From GCA-2718815 sp963578105 (GTDB lineage Bacteria; Planctomycetota; Planctomycetia; Pirellulales; Pirellulaceae), in NCBI GenBank assembly GCA_963578105.1, contig CAUZBP010000013.1, positions 17,215-81,214 on the forward strand: a stretch of 64,000 bases of DNA, written 5' to 3'. The notes below the pieces were generated by a model, which was given only the letters and a program-made list of their open reading frames with translations, was not told the origin of the DNA and searched no databases. Below, one piece after another: positions 26,782 to 36,115 of this stretch. A program made the position numbers and the translations under genes. The first letter of the stretch is position 1. Every line of letters starts with the position of its first letter.

Positions 26782-28629
26782 TCACTCGCGACCTAAATGG
26801 CAGCGAATACATGACGCAGCCAGCACTTGCGGGTTAATTCGGTGATTTTCTTTGTGGTAAGGTGACAATTCTCCGTGACATTCGCGACAGTCGATCTTAT
26901 TTTTCATTGTTTTGGCGTGTACGTTTTCAAAGTGCCAATATCCGGGCCGCTGTTTTGTTAGTTCGGAATCAAAGTTGTGACAGTCAGCACACTTTAGCGC
27001 AGCCGCCTTTTCGACTTGCTGTGGCAGCTCAGTGCGCGTAAGAATTGAACGAGCAGCGACCCGGCCGGTCAGTATACACGGGCCTAAAAATGTTCCTTCC
27101 AGGGAGGACTTGCCATTGATCAATGCCAGGCCGGTCAATTCGCCCACAGCGTATAACCCGTGTATGGGCTGCAACTGCCTGTCGACCACTCGACAACTGC
27201 GGTCGATGGCCACTCCGCCCATGCTTTTCCGGGTGAGCGGGTAAGTTTGCATTCCATAAAACGGAGGTGTTGTGAGTTGCGGTGATGCCACCTTGTTAAA
27301 CTTGGTTTTGCCCGGTCCGAATCGTCCAAAGTCGGCATCTTCACCAGCTGCAACGAACTGGTTATATCGCTTCAGAGTGTTGGCCAGGTTCTTCTCGGGC
27401 AGGCCCGTTAAATTTGCCAATTCTTCAATCGTCTCAGCCTTTTTGACCAGGTGAGAATTCTGCAAGATCAAACGGTCGACTTTCTCGAATTCAGCCCAGT
27501 CCGAACCGGATACGCTGAAGCGTGACTTGGTAGCTTCGTCAAAAATAAACCAGCATGTCACCGGGTCTAGGGCCAAGAGCGGCGGCATGACTTGCTTGGC
27601 CCACCCGTGTAAATTAGCAAACCTTCGACCTTCCGCGTTGACGAGAATGCCCCACATGTTGGCAGCATTGAGTCCCTTGTTGCTGTCGGGATAGCGGGGG
27701 TCGGGGATCCCCGTAAAGTAGTTCCATTGATAATCCATCTTCACCAGTTGACCGCCCACCCGTTGAGCCATCTGATGACCTAGGCCGATTGAGTGCCTTC
27801 CCGAACCAACCAGGATGCGTCGGGGAAACTTGAATTCCTGCGGCCAGTACTTGCGGACCATCTCCAAGTTGTTCTGGAAACCACCGGTAGCCAGTACGAC
27901 AGCATCCGCCGACAATCGCTCGATAGTGTTATCACGCATGTGATACGTTTCAACACCCGTTAGTCGGCCGTCTTCCACCAGTAATCTTTCAGCTCGGGTA
28001 TGCCATAGGAAACGAACGTTCTTCAGTTCCAGGCACGCGCGATAGATTGGCGTCACCAGTCCGATTCCCCGGTTCGTTGGCTGGTGATTGCGATCAGCGG
28101 TGTTTCCTGGAGTTGGTACGACCTCGGAGAAAAGTACGCCCAGATCGATCAACCAGTCGTAGATCTGACTGGATGATTGTTCAACGTAATACCGGACCCA
28201 CATTTGGTCCGCTCCTTCACCCCAGTTGATGAAATCTCTGAAGGCAATTTCGGGAGAATCGTGGATACCCGCCAGCCGTTGCATGGGTGTATCAATGATG
28301 GAGAGTGCGCCCTGGGACATCACCGCATGTCCACCAAATACTGACGACATGTCGATGACTGTCACCTCGGCTCCGCCACGTGCCAATTCGAGTGCGGACG
28401 TGAGCCCTGAAATTCCCGCGCCGACCACGACGACAGAAGGGGTCTTGTGCATCGACTCCGTGGATGAAAGAAGCTTTCTACTGTTTTCTTCATGGGCCCC
28501 CGGATGGGCCTGTTCTTTGGCTTCGCACCCGACCAGCACGGCAAGAACGGGCAGCTGGAAAAAAAGCCAAACGGCCCATACAGTGATTTGACCCGGGTTG
28601 ACTGTCGACGATTGAAAACGCGAAATCAT
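26782..28629 (-). CDS. Lipoprotein flavocytochrome: FAD-dependent reductase/dehydrogenase with C-terminal three-haem domain
   Basis: The 615-residue protein has a lipobox (LAVLVGC, lipidated Cys35) and an FAD-binding fold starting VVVVGAGISGLTSALELA. It continues as a fumarate-reductase/ketosteroid-dehydrogenase-like domain (VVLATGGFQNN, RRFANLHG, HGLYAVGELTGLALINGK). The C-terminus carries three CxxCH haem sites: CADCH at 547-551, CRECH at 581-585 and CIRCH at 607-611. In Shewanella fumarate reductase the haems are N-terminal, so the order here is reversed. The fumarate-reductase HTMGG histidine is replaced (RKSMGG) and the GANRLGG arginine is not evident, so fumarate is probably not the substrate. 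It would sit on the outer face of a membrane. Confidence 0.82.
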   Translation of the reverse strand: MISRFQSSTVNPGQITVWAVWLFFQLPVLAVLVGCEAKEQAHPGAHEENSRKLLSSTESMHKTPSVVVVGAGISGLTSALELARGGAEVTVIDMSSVFGGHAVMSQGALSIIDTPMQRLAGIHDSPEIAFRDFINWGEGADQMWVRYYVEQSSSQIYDWLIDLGVLFSEVVPTPGNTADRNHQPTNRGIGLVTPIYRACLELKNVRFLWHTRAERLLVEDGRLTGVETYHMRDNTIERLSADAVVLATGGFQNNLEMVRKYWPQEFKFPRRILVGSGRHSIGLGHQMAQRVGGQLVKMDYQWNYFTGIPDPRYPDSNKGLNAANMWGILVNAEGRRFANLHGWAKQVMPPLLALDPVTCWFIFDEATKSRFSVSGSDWAEFEKVDRLILQNSHLVKKAETIEELANLTGLPEKNLANTLKRYNQFVAAGEDADFGRFGPGKTKFNKVASPQLTTPPFYGMQTYPLTRKSMGGVAIDRSCRVVDRQLQPIHGLYAVGELTGLALINGKSSLEGTFLGPCILTGRVAARSILTRTELPQQVEKAAALKCADCHNFDSELTKQRPGYWHFENVHAKTMKNKIDCRECHGELSPYHKENHRINPQVLAASCIRCHLGRE

Positions 28630-28993
28630 CGATGCGGCCTCATGTGCTCCGCGGTCCGTTTTTGAATCCAGGATTTCCAGCGTAGGATTTGGGATTCCAG
28701 GATGGTTTCAAGTCTGAGGTGCGAAGTTTTCATCCCTGAACAGCAGGTCGGTGACGAGTGTCAGTTGCCTCGCCGATGAACGTCGTGGGCACCAAAAATA
28801 ATTCAGAAATATACCTGGGTACAATCAACTGACAGTACCTGGGTACGAAAGTGATCTCTTCCAAAGGGTCGTAAGTCGGCCGTAGGAAACAGTGTCACGA
28901 GGTCCTACAAGGGCTCCGAGCGTCTTCGAGGGGAATCCATCCATCGTTATTTCAAACACGAGTCACCGGTGCCTGTCCGCGTCTCAACCTGAT
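28630..28993. other. Upstream region of the flavocytochrome gene
   Basis: The 364 bases lie between the mnmA stop and the flavocytochrome start, both on the minus strand. The notable content is a tandem 11-base repeat (separate entry). The rest shows no gene. No convincing promoter hexamers were found next to the repeats. Confidence 0.45.
28812..28846. promoter_or_regulatory. Tandem operator-like repeat TACCTGGGTAC x2
   Basis: TACCTGGGTAC occurs at 28812-28822 and again at 28836-28846, 24 bases apart start to start (a little over two helical turns). Each copy is itself a near-dyad, ACC-TG-GGT extended to TACC..GGTA. Two aligned dyads upstream of a single gene (about 183 bases before the flavocytochrome start) are typical of a binding site for a dimeric regulator. 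The regulator is unknown. Confidence 0.5.
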
Positions 28994-30109
28994 TTATTCA
29001 ATCCAACCTCCGCCTAAAACGCGGTTTTTGTCATAGCAGACGACCGCCTGTCCAGGTGCCACACCGTAGCAGGGTTGCTCGAAGATGACCCGGAAGCGCC
29101 GGTTGTCCAAGGGTTCGACCAGCGCGGTTTCAGCCGGACTGTTGTAGCGAATTTGTGCGCTACAACGAAAAGATGCCTGCGGTTGGGGGATGAGCCAGTT
29201 CGCGTCATTGGCGGTCAATTCGCTTCGGGCCAATTCCTCACGCTCGCCGATGACCACCTGCCGTAAATCTTTGTCAATTCGCACGACGAATCGTGGTTCT
29301 CCCAGCGCGACATGCAATCCCTTGCGTTGGCCAATGGTGAAACTTTCGATGCCAGGGTGCCTGCCGACCACGGTTCCATCAGTGGTGAGGATTTCCCCCG
29401 AGGTATCTACTTCACTGCGCCGCGAACGGATAAATTGATCGTGCTTTCCCGAAGTTACAAAACAGATCTCCTGGCTATCTTTCTTTTCTGCCACTTTCAA
29501 ACCGAGATCCGAAGCGATCTCTCGGATTTGAGTTTTTTTGTAGTCCCCTACCGGGAGAAGCATTTTTTTCAGTAGTTCGCGCTCAACGCCGAACAAAACG
29601 TAAGACTGATCCTTGCTGACGTCTCGGCCGCGCAACAAGGCGGGCGTGCTTCCGGTGCCGTCTGCGCTCAGTTGAGCGTAGTGCCCGGTGGCAACAAATT
29701 CAGCGGCCACGCTGTCCGCGTAGTCAAAGAGTTTTCCAAACTTAATCCAGTTGTTGCACATCACGCACGGATTGGGTGTTCGACCGAGGGTGTATTCTTC
29801 CACAAAGTAGTCCATGATCTGGCTAAACTCTTGTTCCAGATTCAAGGCATAGAACGGAATTTCCAATCGGTCAGCCACCCGCCTGCCATCTTCGGCGTCG
29901 GCAGCACTGCAACATCCCTGTTTGTGGTCAAGGCGCTGCTTGAGGATCGGCAGTTCATCGGTGAATTCCGGCGAAGTGTCACATGTGACCGGAGACGACT
30001 CGCCGTGGCGCATGAAGACACCGATCACTTCATGGCCTTGTTGCAGCAGCAAGTGTGCAGCAACACTACTGTCGACTCCTCCGGACATTGCTAGTACAAC
30101 GCGGGCCAT
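28994..30109 (-). CDS. mnmA: tRNA-specific 2-thiouridylase
   Basis: The 371-residue enzyme adds sulfur to U34 of tRNA-Lys, -Glu and -Gln. It begins with the PP-loop VVLAMSGGVDSSVAAHLL. It contains the tRNA-contacting RTPNPCVMCNNWIKFG with the first catalytic cysteine, ATGHYAQL, and KDSQEICFVTSGKHDQFI with the second cysteine. The C-terminal beta-barrel ends at GVAPGQAVVCY. I take the ATG at 30109; a longer frame to 30247 adds 46 residues with no family support. The length is normal. The gene lies downstream of the amidohydrolase on the same strand, 240 bases away. Confidence 0.92.
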   Translation of the reverse strand: MARVVLAMSGGVDSSVAAHLLLQQGHEVIGVFMRHGESSPVTCDTSPEFTDELPILKQRLDHKQGCCSAADAEDGRRVADRLEIPFYALNLEQEFSQIMDYFVEEYTLGRTPNPCVMCNNWIKFGKLFDYADSVAAEFVATGHYAQLSADGTGSTPALLRGRDVSKDQSYVLFGVERELLKKMLLPVGDYKKTQIREIASDLGLKVAEKKDSQEICFVTSGKHDQFIRSRRSEVDTSGEILTTDGTVVGRHPGIESFTIGQRKGLHVALGEPRFVVRIDKDLRQVVIGEREELARSELTANDANWLIPQPQASFRCSAQIRYNSPAETALVEPLDNRRFRVIFEQPCYGVAPGQAVVCYDKNRVLGGGWIE

Positions 30110-30349
30110 GGTCTTGAATTCGGAGCGATTCACGGAAGGACTAGTTGACGAAAAAACTGGAACGCCTTGGCGGCAGGTGTCTTTTGTTTTCCAACGTTGC
30201 ACTAAGAATTTTCGACACCCCTTCCTGTAGCTGCCGCACCTTTGCACTCAGTCGATCACTTGAAGACATCGTGGAGGTGTGGCAGAGGTAGAGGGTCTTA
30301 CTTGACATCCATTTACTTCTGGGCGCATTTACTTCTGGGCGCTGTGTTT

Positions 30350-31645
30350 CTACTCGGTGCCCGCCTGTGCCCGCCATTTTTGCAAAAAGGCACTCATCTT
30401 CCCCTGAGCGTAAACGGGTTTGCCATCGACAACAACCAAGCTCACAGGAAGTTTGCTCTGAAGAACCAGATTGTGTGGGTCTGCGTCGGTCCGTTCGGGG
30501 AGTTCTACCGCAATCCAAGAGGCCCTTTTGCCCACGCTTAAAGATCCCAGCCGCTCGGCGGCTGAGAGCGCCTGTGCGCCATGTAAGGTCCCCATGCGGA
30601 GAATCTGGGCACCTGTAACCGCAGGATGTTGTTCCCGCACAAAACGCATGTCGGTAAGCAGGTTGAGGTCCGGATTTGACGCTTTGGAATCGGTTCCCAA
30701 AGCGACGTGCACACCGGACTGCAGGGCTTGAAGCAATGGATATGCTGAGTGGCCGAAATAGGCATGTGTCCGAGGACAATAGACCAGGGTCATTCCCTGC
30801 GAGTGCTCGGCGAGAAATTGCAGCTCTTCCTGATCCAGGTAATTTCCGTGAACAATCAGGGCGCGAGGGGCTTCGGCGAGGATCTTCAAGTAATCCAGAG
30901 CTCGGAGCGGACGTTGAAAACAGGTCGAATTCCAAATGCCTCGCTCTTCGAGCAACTCGCGCAGAGGTCCCCGCCCTTCCCGGAGAAATTCGATTTCTGC
31001 ACGTGTTTCTGCCAGATGCATTGCAAGAGAAAACTTGTGGATGGCTGCCAGTTTGGCTACCTGGGCGATGAGGGATGCAGCCGCCGTGTAGGGGGCGTGG
31101 GGACTGAATCCGATCTGCCAGCTTGTAGTAGCTTGCTCAGCAGAGGCGATGAGTTCCAGCACTGTAGAGATCAGTTCCTGAATTCTGGTCTCGGACAAAC
31201 CAATCAGTTCGAAGAAGATCGTTCCGGTTGGACAAGCCTGCTCGAAATCCTTTTTATTCCAGGATGTGTTTGCAATCTCCCCCAGGGTGACACTTCCCGT
31301 CTGTAGACTCTCAGTCAGACCCTGTGCAATTGGTGAAGGTCCGGAAAGCCGGCCTGCTTGTTCAGGACTTGTAGCCTCCTGACGATTAGCAAGTACAGCA
31401 CGGATCCAGTCAGAAAAACACATTCCCGGATTGCCCAGCGGTTGGGGCAAATGACTGAATTCGAGATGCGTGTGGGCATTTACCAGTGCCGGGAGAATCG
31501 CCACGTTTCCCAAGTCCCAGGCAGCAGATGTTGTCTCGCGTGTGACTTGTGCGATGTGATGACCTTCGACAGAGAGTCCACCTTCCGCGATGGGTGCACG
31601 ATCAACAGGAAAGACAAATCGGGCCTTGAGGGAGTAATGGCACAC
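30350..31645 (-). CDS. Amidohydrolase, candidate aminodeoxyfutalosine deaminase
   Basis: The 431-residue metal-dependent deaminase is of the guanine/cytosine deaminase type. Metal and active-site marks are NAHTHLEFS, the later LAMHLAETRAEIEFL, IVHGNYLD and ALGTDSKASNPDLNLL. The HTHLEFS motif also occurs in deaminases acting on 6-aminodeoxyfutalosine in futalosine menaquinone synthesis. mqnC and mqnA lie 3.3 kb upstream on the same strand, which supports this. Other nucleoside or S-adenosylhomocysteine deaminases remain possible. The GTG start at 31645 is 8 bases after the ABC permease stop, so the three genes probably form one transcript. Confidence 0.72.
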   Translation of the reverse strand: MCHYSLKARFVFPVDRAPIAEGGLSVEGHHIAQVTRETTSAAWDLGNVAILPALVNAHTHLEFSHLPQPLGNPGMCFSDWIRAVLANRQEATSPEQAGRLSGPSPIAQGLTESLQTGSVTLGEIANTSWNKKDFEQACPTGTIFFELIGLSETRIQELISTVLELIASAEQATTSWQIGFSPHAPYTAAASLIAQVAKLAAIHKFSLAMHLAETRAEIEFLREGRGPLRELLEERGIWNSTCFQRPLRALDYLKILAEAPRALIVHGNYLDQEELQFLAEHSQGMTLVYCPRTHAYFGHSAYPLLQALQSGVHVALGTDSKASNPDLNLLTDMRFVREQHPAVTGAQILRMGTLHGAQALSAAERLGSLSVGKRASWIAVELPERTDADPHNLVLQSKLPVSLVVVDGKPVYAQGKMSAFLQKWRAQAGTE

Positions 31646-31653
31646 TTCGTTTT

Positions 31654-33891
31654 CTACTTGGCAACAGCACGTACGGTTTGGTTGTCAATTGCTTCTTGCA
31701 ATTGTTCCTCAGCGTACAGTTGATGAGGCAGGCGGCTAAACCAAACCAAGATCAGTACGGCCAGTGCCAAACTAGCAACAACGAAAGGCCATGAATAGGC
31801 GTATCCCCCTTCAATGGATTGCACCGCCCACTTCGCAGCAGGAAGGAAAGCTAAAAAATCGTCCATCAGAACCTGACTGAGAATCGCCAAGCTGTTGTGC
31901 GTCAAGTGAAACAAGATGCAGGTCAGGATGCTTCCCGATTGAACTGCCAGATATCCAATGACACAGCCCACGATGCTCGCAGCAATGGACTGTTGGATGA
32001 TCCCGTGGGCGACGCCGAACAACAAGCTGGTGAGTAGAATCGCCCACGAAGGATGTCCCAGGTGACGCAATCCTGAAAGGATAAAGCCGCGAAAAGCCAA
32101 CTCTTCGCAGATGGCTGGCGTCAGTGCGAGAACAAGCAGCAGCGCCCAAATGTTGGGCGCACCGTCGATTAGTTTTTGGACCATGACCTGAAGTTGTTCG
32201 GGAGCCGGATAGAGTTCCTGTAGTTGGGCACTGATTGTCATGGCAGTCGGGTGCAGCAACGCCGCCAGCAGGAACGCAGCGGGCAAGGTGAACCCGACTG
32301 GCATGCGAAAAAGGAGCGTGGCCCGAGGATTTCGTGTAAGAATGAAAGCCATGATCAGGGCCGGTGCAGCAAAAAATGCGATTTGACTGATGATTGTCAC
32401 CGTCGCCAGCTCGCTCCAACTTTCAGGTGTTGAAAGCTGGAAGTTGGCGAAAAACCGCAATATCAAGAGGAATGTTGCACACAGCAAAGCCGCACCGATC
32501 GAAGGAGTATCGCCCCGGTTTCTTACCATGTGACGTAGCCAGAGCCCCGGGTCGACGCGTTCACTTTCTCGGAAGAGAACCGATTCGTTGTTGAATTGGT
32601 CGATTGCCCAGCGGATTGCAAACAGGCAGCAGGTTGCTGTCATGCCGATGACAGGGATGACGTGGAGCAATGCCAGTTGGTAGTCAGACTCCATCAATGA
32701 CTTAAGTAACAACATCAGGCCGGTGACGGGTATCAGACTCGTACCCAGTTCCAGTTGCACGGAGGGAAGGACCGGCAGGACGATCAACGGCATGGTAACC
32801 AGCAGTAACGGCATCAAATAATACTGGCCTTCTTTTGCACTTCGGGCGAAGGTTGCCAAGGCCAGAGACAAGGCGCTAAACAAAGCTGACACGGGAATCA
32901 GAGCCACGATCAGCCAAACAAGTGAAATCAGAGGTGGCATTCCCATCGGCAACTCGGGAAAGGTTTGTTCCAGTTGTTCGAGTTGCCCCATCATTAATGT
33001 TGCCGTGACGCTCATGCTGACCAGATTGAGGAGCGCCGTGGCACTGCTGAAAAGCATGATTGTCAGTAGCTTTCCCCACACAATCTCGCTACGACGAGCC
33101 GGGCTGCACAAAAGTGTTTCCAGCGTGCCACGTTCCTTTTCTCCGGCACAGAGGTCGATCGCCGGGTAAAATGCTCCAGTCAGTGCCCAGATGAGAATCA
33201 CGAACGGGAGTAACTTTGACCACACGGCGGCTCGCCGCTGATCCTCCGACGCCACGTCAGTTTCTTCCGCTACGAAAGGTTTCGCCACGATTTCGGAAAT
33301 GTTGTTTTGCTTGAGATACTCGCGACCGATATTCTCCCGCCAGTTGTGCAGTACCATCGCCAGACGTTCTTTTGCAACACGAGATTCATCACGTGTTTGA
33401 TCATAGATAATGCGCGGGCTTGGTATTTCACCCACCGCTTCGTCGTAGATGGGCAGACGGGAATCCCCCAGCTGTTTGCGAAAACGTTCGAGTTGCTCGG
33501 AAAAGCTGGGAGGGAAAATGATCACCGCATCGAAATCGCCAGATTGAACAGCTCGCTTGGCTTCGAATTGAAGTTCCTCACTCCCTTTCGCGTCCGAATC
33601 AGAGTCCGCCAGCACGACTTCGAGTAACTCGTTATCTTTCGGGTAACTGAACAATCCAGCGGAAAACAGCGTACCCTCGATTAAACGGGGCTGACGGGGT
33701 AGATGTTCTGAACCAACGATCCATATACGTACCGGATATTCTCGAGTGAACTGCATCACCTGGAAGACGAGCATGCCCAACAATGGGTAGAGAAAGATGG
33801 GCAGTACGGCAATCGTGAACAACGTACGACGATCTCGCAACTGATCGCGTACTTCGCGGGAAAAAATCAGTTTGACGTTGGACCATTTCAT
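31654..33891 (-). CDS. ABC-2 permease fused to a CPBP intramembrane protease
   Basis: The 745-residue protein joins two membrane modules. Residues 1 to about 430 are an ABC-2/NatB-type permease: one N-terminal span (LFTIAVLPIFLYPLLGMLVF), a large extracytoplasmic loop of about 170 residues, then several spans with the EKERGTLETLLCSPARRSEI motif. Residues from about 480 form a CPBP (Abi) domain with EELAFRGF (the EExxxR glutamates) and FGVAHG, the metal or catalytic sites of CAAX-type proteases. The start overlaps the ATPase stop by 4 bases (ATGA), showing translational coupling. Both parts look intact. The exported substrate is unknown. Confidence 0.85.
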   Translation of the reverse strand: MKWSNVKLIFSREVRDQLRDRRTLFTIAVLPIFLYPLLGMLVFQVMQFTREYPVRIWIVGSEHLPRQPRLIEGTLFSAGLFSYPKDNELLEVVLADSDSDAKGSEELQFEAKRAVQSGDFDAVIIFPPSFSEQLERFRKQLGDSRLPIYDEAVGEIPSPRIIYDQTRDESRVAKERLAMVLHNWRENIGREYLKQNNISEIVAKPFVAEETDVASEDQRRAAVWSKLLPFVILIWALTGAFYPAIDLCAGEKERGTLETLLCSPARRSEIVWGKLLTIMLFSSATALLNLVSMSVTATLMMGQLEQLEQTFPELPMGMPPLISLVWLIVALIPVSALFSALSLALATFARSAKEGQYYLMPLLLVTMPLIVLPVLPSVQLELGTSLIPVTGLMLLLKSLMESDYQLALLHVIPVIGMTATCCLFAIRWAIDQFNNESVLFRESERVDPGLWLRHMVRNRGDTPSIGAALLCATFLLILRFFANFQLSTPESWSELATVTIISQIAFFAAPALIMAFILTRNPRATLLFRMPVGFTLPAAFLLAALLHPTAMTISAQLQELYPAPEQLQVMVQKLIDGAPNIWALLLVLALTPAICEELAFRGFILSGLRHLGHPSWAILLTSLLFGVAHGIIQQSIAASIVGCVIGYLAVQSGSILTCILFHLTHNSLAILSQVLMDDFLAFLPAAKWAVQSIEGGYAYSWPFVVASLALAVLILVWFSRLPHQLYAEEQLQEAIDNQTVRAVAK

Positions 33892-34655
33892 GTACTGCTA
33901 CTCGCCGCCGTATGCTGCTGGTCGTGTTCGGATATCAGGCGAAAGAACAGCTCTTCAAAGTCAGTTTGCTGGTACGATTCCAACAGCTCATGGAGAGTTC
34001 CCTCTGACAGAACATGTCCTCGATACATAATTGCAATGCGATCACAAAGCCGTTCCACCTCACGCATGATATGGGTTGAGAAAATGACACATTTTCCCTG
34101 CTCTCGCAACTCACCAATTGTGTCCAGCAGGGCTCGAGCCACCAGGACGTCCAGGCCCGAGGTTGCTTCGTCAAAGATTACCACCGGAGGGTCATGGATC
34201 AGTGCTCGGGCGATGGAAACTTTCTGTTTCATACCTGTAGACATCTTCGCGCCCAATAAGTCACGAATTTCATCCATTTGAAGCTTGGAAAACAAATTCT
34301 CCATCCGTTCACGCAACGTGTTCGTTTCAACACCGTAAAGCCGTCCGAAATACTCGACCAATTCCCAGGCCGTCATGCGGTCGTAGACGGCTGTATTCGC
34401 TGACACGAATCCAATCTGATAACGCACCAGATCCGGCTGCGTAAGAACGTCAAAACCGTTGACACTGACCATGCCGGCAGTTGGGCGCAGAATGGTACTC
34501 AAGATACGGAGCACGGTTGTTTTCCCCGCACCGTTTGGTCCCAGTAAACCAAAAATCTCACCGGGCTGTGCATGGAAGCTGATACCATCGACGGCCACAA
34601 ACTGGTCACGTCGCAAATCGGAGTAAGTCTTAGTCAGCTCGCGTACTTCAATCAT
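33888..34655 (-). CDS. ABC transporter ATPase, NatA-like
   Basis: The 255-residue nucleotide-binding subunit shows Walker A GLLGPNGAGKTTVLRIL, a Q-loop region (QIGFVSANTAV), the signature LGAKMSTGMKQKVSIARAL (MSTGMKQK in place of LSGGQ), Walker B VVIFDEATSGLD and the switch histidine in FSTHIM. The STGMKQK signature and overall layout fit the NatA/Na+-export and drug-export branch. It is coupled to the permease-protease fusion gene downstream. No regulatory gene is adjacent. The upstream 311-base gap holds the terminator of mqnC. Confidence 0.88.
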   Translation of the reverse strand: MIEVRELTKTYSDLRRDQFVAVDGISFHAQPGEIFGLLGPNGAGKTTVLRILSTILRPTAGMVSVNGFDVLTQPDLVRYQIGFVSANTAVYDRMTAWELVEYFGRLYGVETNTLRERMENLFSKLQMDEIRDLLGAKMSTGMKQKVSIARALIHDPPVVIFDEATSGLDVLVARALLDTIGELREQGKCVIFSTHIMREVERLCDRIAIMYRGHVLSEGTLHELLESYQQTDFEELFFRLISEHDQQHTAASSST

Positions 34656-34966
34656 GATCGAAGAGATGACCGAGCAGTGCTCGAACTATCGCGTGAAGAA
34701 GTTCAGGACCACGACAACCTGGGTGGCCACCACTGGTTCGTGCGGTAAACGACAGGGAAGGCGGGATTTGTGAATCCTGCTGGAACAAGTTTATTACAAC
34801 CTACCTTATAAGACGAGACTCAAAAACCGTTCACATGTTCAGAAGAACGGTTGTTCCGGTTGGTCCACGAGTTTAAATGGTGTGCCCTCAGAACGCGAAT
34901 AATGTGAATTGTTGTTGAAACCCCGGCAAGCTACTGGTGGGCGACGTACCAAATGGTGCGGAGGGC
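34656..34966. other. Intergenic region between mqnC and the ABC exporter genes
   Basis: The 311 bases hold the mqnC terminator (separate entry) and, by position, the exporter promoter. I see no good -35/-10 pair on the minus strand. No gene is visible. Confidence 0.4.
34821..34852 (-). terminator. Intrinsic terminator downstream of mqnC
   Basis: Perfect 8-base arms AACCGTTC (34825-34832) and GAACGGTT (34845-34852) flank a 12-base loop. On the minus strand the stem is followed by TTTTTG. It lies about 115 bases after the mqnC stop and would separate mqnAC from the ABC genes. Confidence 0.5.
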
Positions 34967-36112
34967 CTAATTTATGACAGACAATAGGGATTCGTCTCGC
35001 TTTTGATTTGCCTGCACTGCAAAAAATTCGTGCTCTTCGTCGAGTAGCTCGTAGAACACGTTGCGTTGACGGGGAATATATCCCAGCTCTGAAATTGCAT
35101 CACGAATCTGTTGCAGGTTCAGATAATGAACAGTACCCGCTTCTGCAACTACGTTTTCTTCAATCATCAGGCTGCCCATATCATTGGCTCCGTACAGCAT
35201 GGCCAACTGACCAACTTTCAAGCCCTGGGTCACCCAGCTTGATTGAATGTTGGGAATGTTGTCCAGGTACAAGCGAGCGATTGCCTGCGTTTTGAGGTAC
35301 TCGAAAGAGCCTGCCGGCGCTACTTTCTCCATCGCCGTGTTTTCAGGCTGGAATGTCCAGCAAATAAAAGCTGTAAAACCACCTGTTTCATCCTGAAGAC
35401 GACGTACGCGGTCTAGATGCTCAACGCGCTCCTCTGGAGTTTCAATGTGTCCAAACATCATCGTGGCTGTGCTGCGACCTCCCAACTCGTGCCACACGCG
35501 CATGACCTCAAGCCAGTCATCGGTAAGAACCTTGCCACGCGTCATTTCTTGACGTACTCGATCCACCAAAATTTCCGCACCACCACCCGGCACGCTCCCT
35601 AAACCAGCGTCCTTCAACCTTTCAAGCACCTTTCGAAGCGAGAGTTTGTTGACTTTGGTGAAATGATGGATTTCAGGAGGACTGAAGCCATGAATATTAA
35701 CCTGGGGAAATCGGCCTTTAATATCCTGCAGGAGTTGTTCGTACCAATCGAGTTTAAAATCGGGATGCAACCCTCCCTGCATCAGAATTTGGTCGCCACC
35801 AATGTCGACTGTTTCCTTGACCTTTTGCAAAAGTTCTTCACGTGGCAGGACATATCCTTCATCAACGTCTTTGGGTGACCGGTAGAAGGCACAAAAATCG
35901 CAGACGGCAGTGCAGATATTTGTGTAATTGATGTTTCGGTCGATGTTGTACGTCCGGTATGGTTCCGGGTGCAGACGTTGAGTGACTTGGTCTGCTGCCT
36001 GCCCGAGGTCTGTCAAATCATGAGACTTCATCAACACGAGAGCATCAGCCGGCACCAATCGTTGGCCATTGACTGCCCGTTCGAGAATCGAAGCAATGGA
36101 CGAGTTTGTCAT
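34967..36112 (-). CDS. mqnC: Cyclic dehypoxanthinylfutalosine synthase
   Basis: The 381-residue radical SAM enzyme cyclises dehypoxanthine futalosine in the menaquinone route that starts from chorismate. The cluster motif is CTAVCDFCAFYR (CxxxCxxC). Other MqnC marks are NIDRNINYTNIC, GGDQILMQGGLHPDFKLDWY, GSVPGGGAEILVDRVR, ATMMFGHIETPEERVEH and LDNIPNIQSSWVTQG. The DNIPNIQ and GGGAEI patterns distinguish MqnC/MqnE from other radical SAM enzymes, and the length and the ILMQGGLHP segment favour MqnC. It follows mqnA by 3 bases and must be co-translated with it. Confidence 0.9.
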   Translation of the reverse strand: MTNSSIASILERAVNGQRLVPADALVLMKSHDLTDLGQAADQVTQRLHPEPYRTYNIDRNINYTNICTAVCDFCAFYRSPKDVDEGYVLPREELLQKVKETVDIGGDQILMQGGLHPDFKLDWYEQLLQDIKGRFPQVNIHGFSPPEIHHFTKVNKLSLRKVLERLKDAGLGSVPGGGAEILVDRVRQEMTRGKVLTDDWLEVMRVWHELGGRSTATMMFGHIETPEERVEHLDRVRRLQDETGGFTAFICWTFQPENTAMEKVAPAGSFEYLKTQAIARLYLDNIPNIQSSWVTQGLKVGQLAMLYGANDMGSLMIEENVVAEAGTVHYLNLQQIRDAISELGYIPRQRNVFYELLDEEHEFFAVQANQKRDESLLSVIN

Positions 36113-36115
36113 ATG

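Noticed and set aside
30141..30935. A 264-codon minus-strand frame overlapping the amidohydrolase gene, ending in a possible 42-residue peptide (30141-30269)
   Set aside because: It lies in another frame of a clear amidohydrolase gene, and the short terminal part has no ribosome-binding site or family character.
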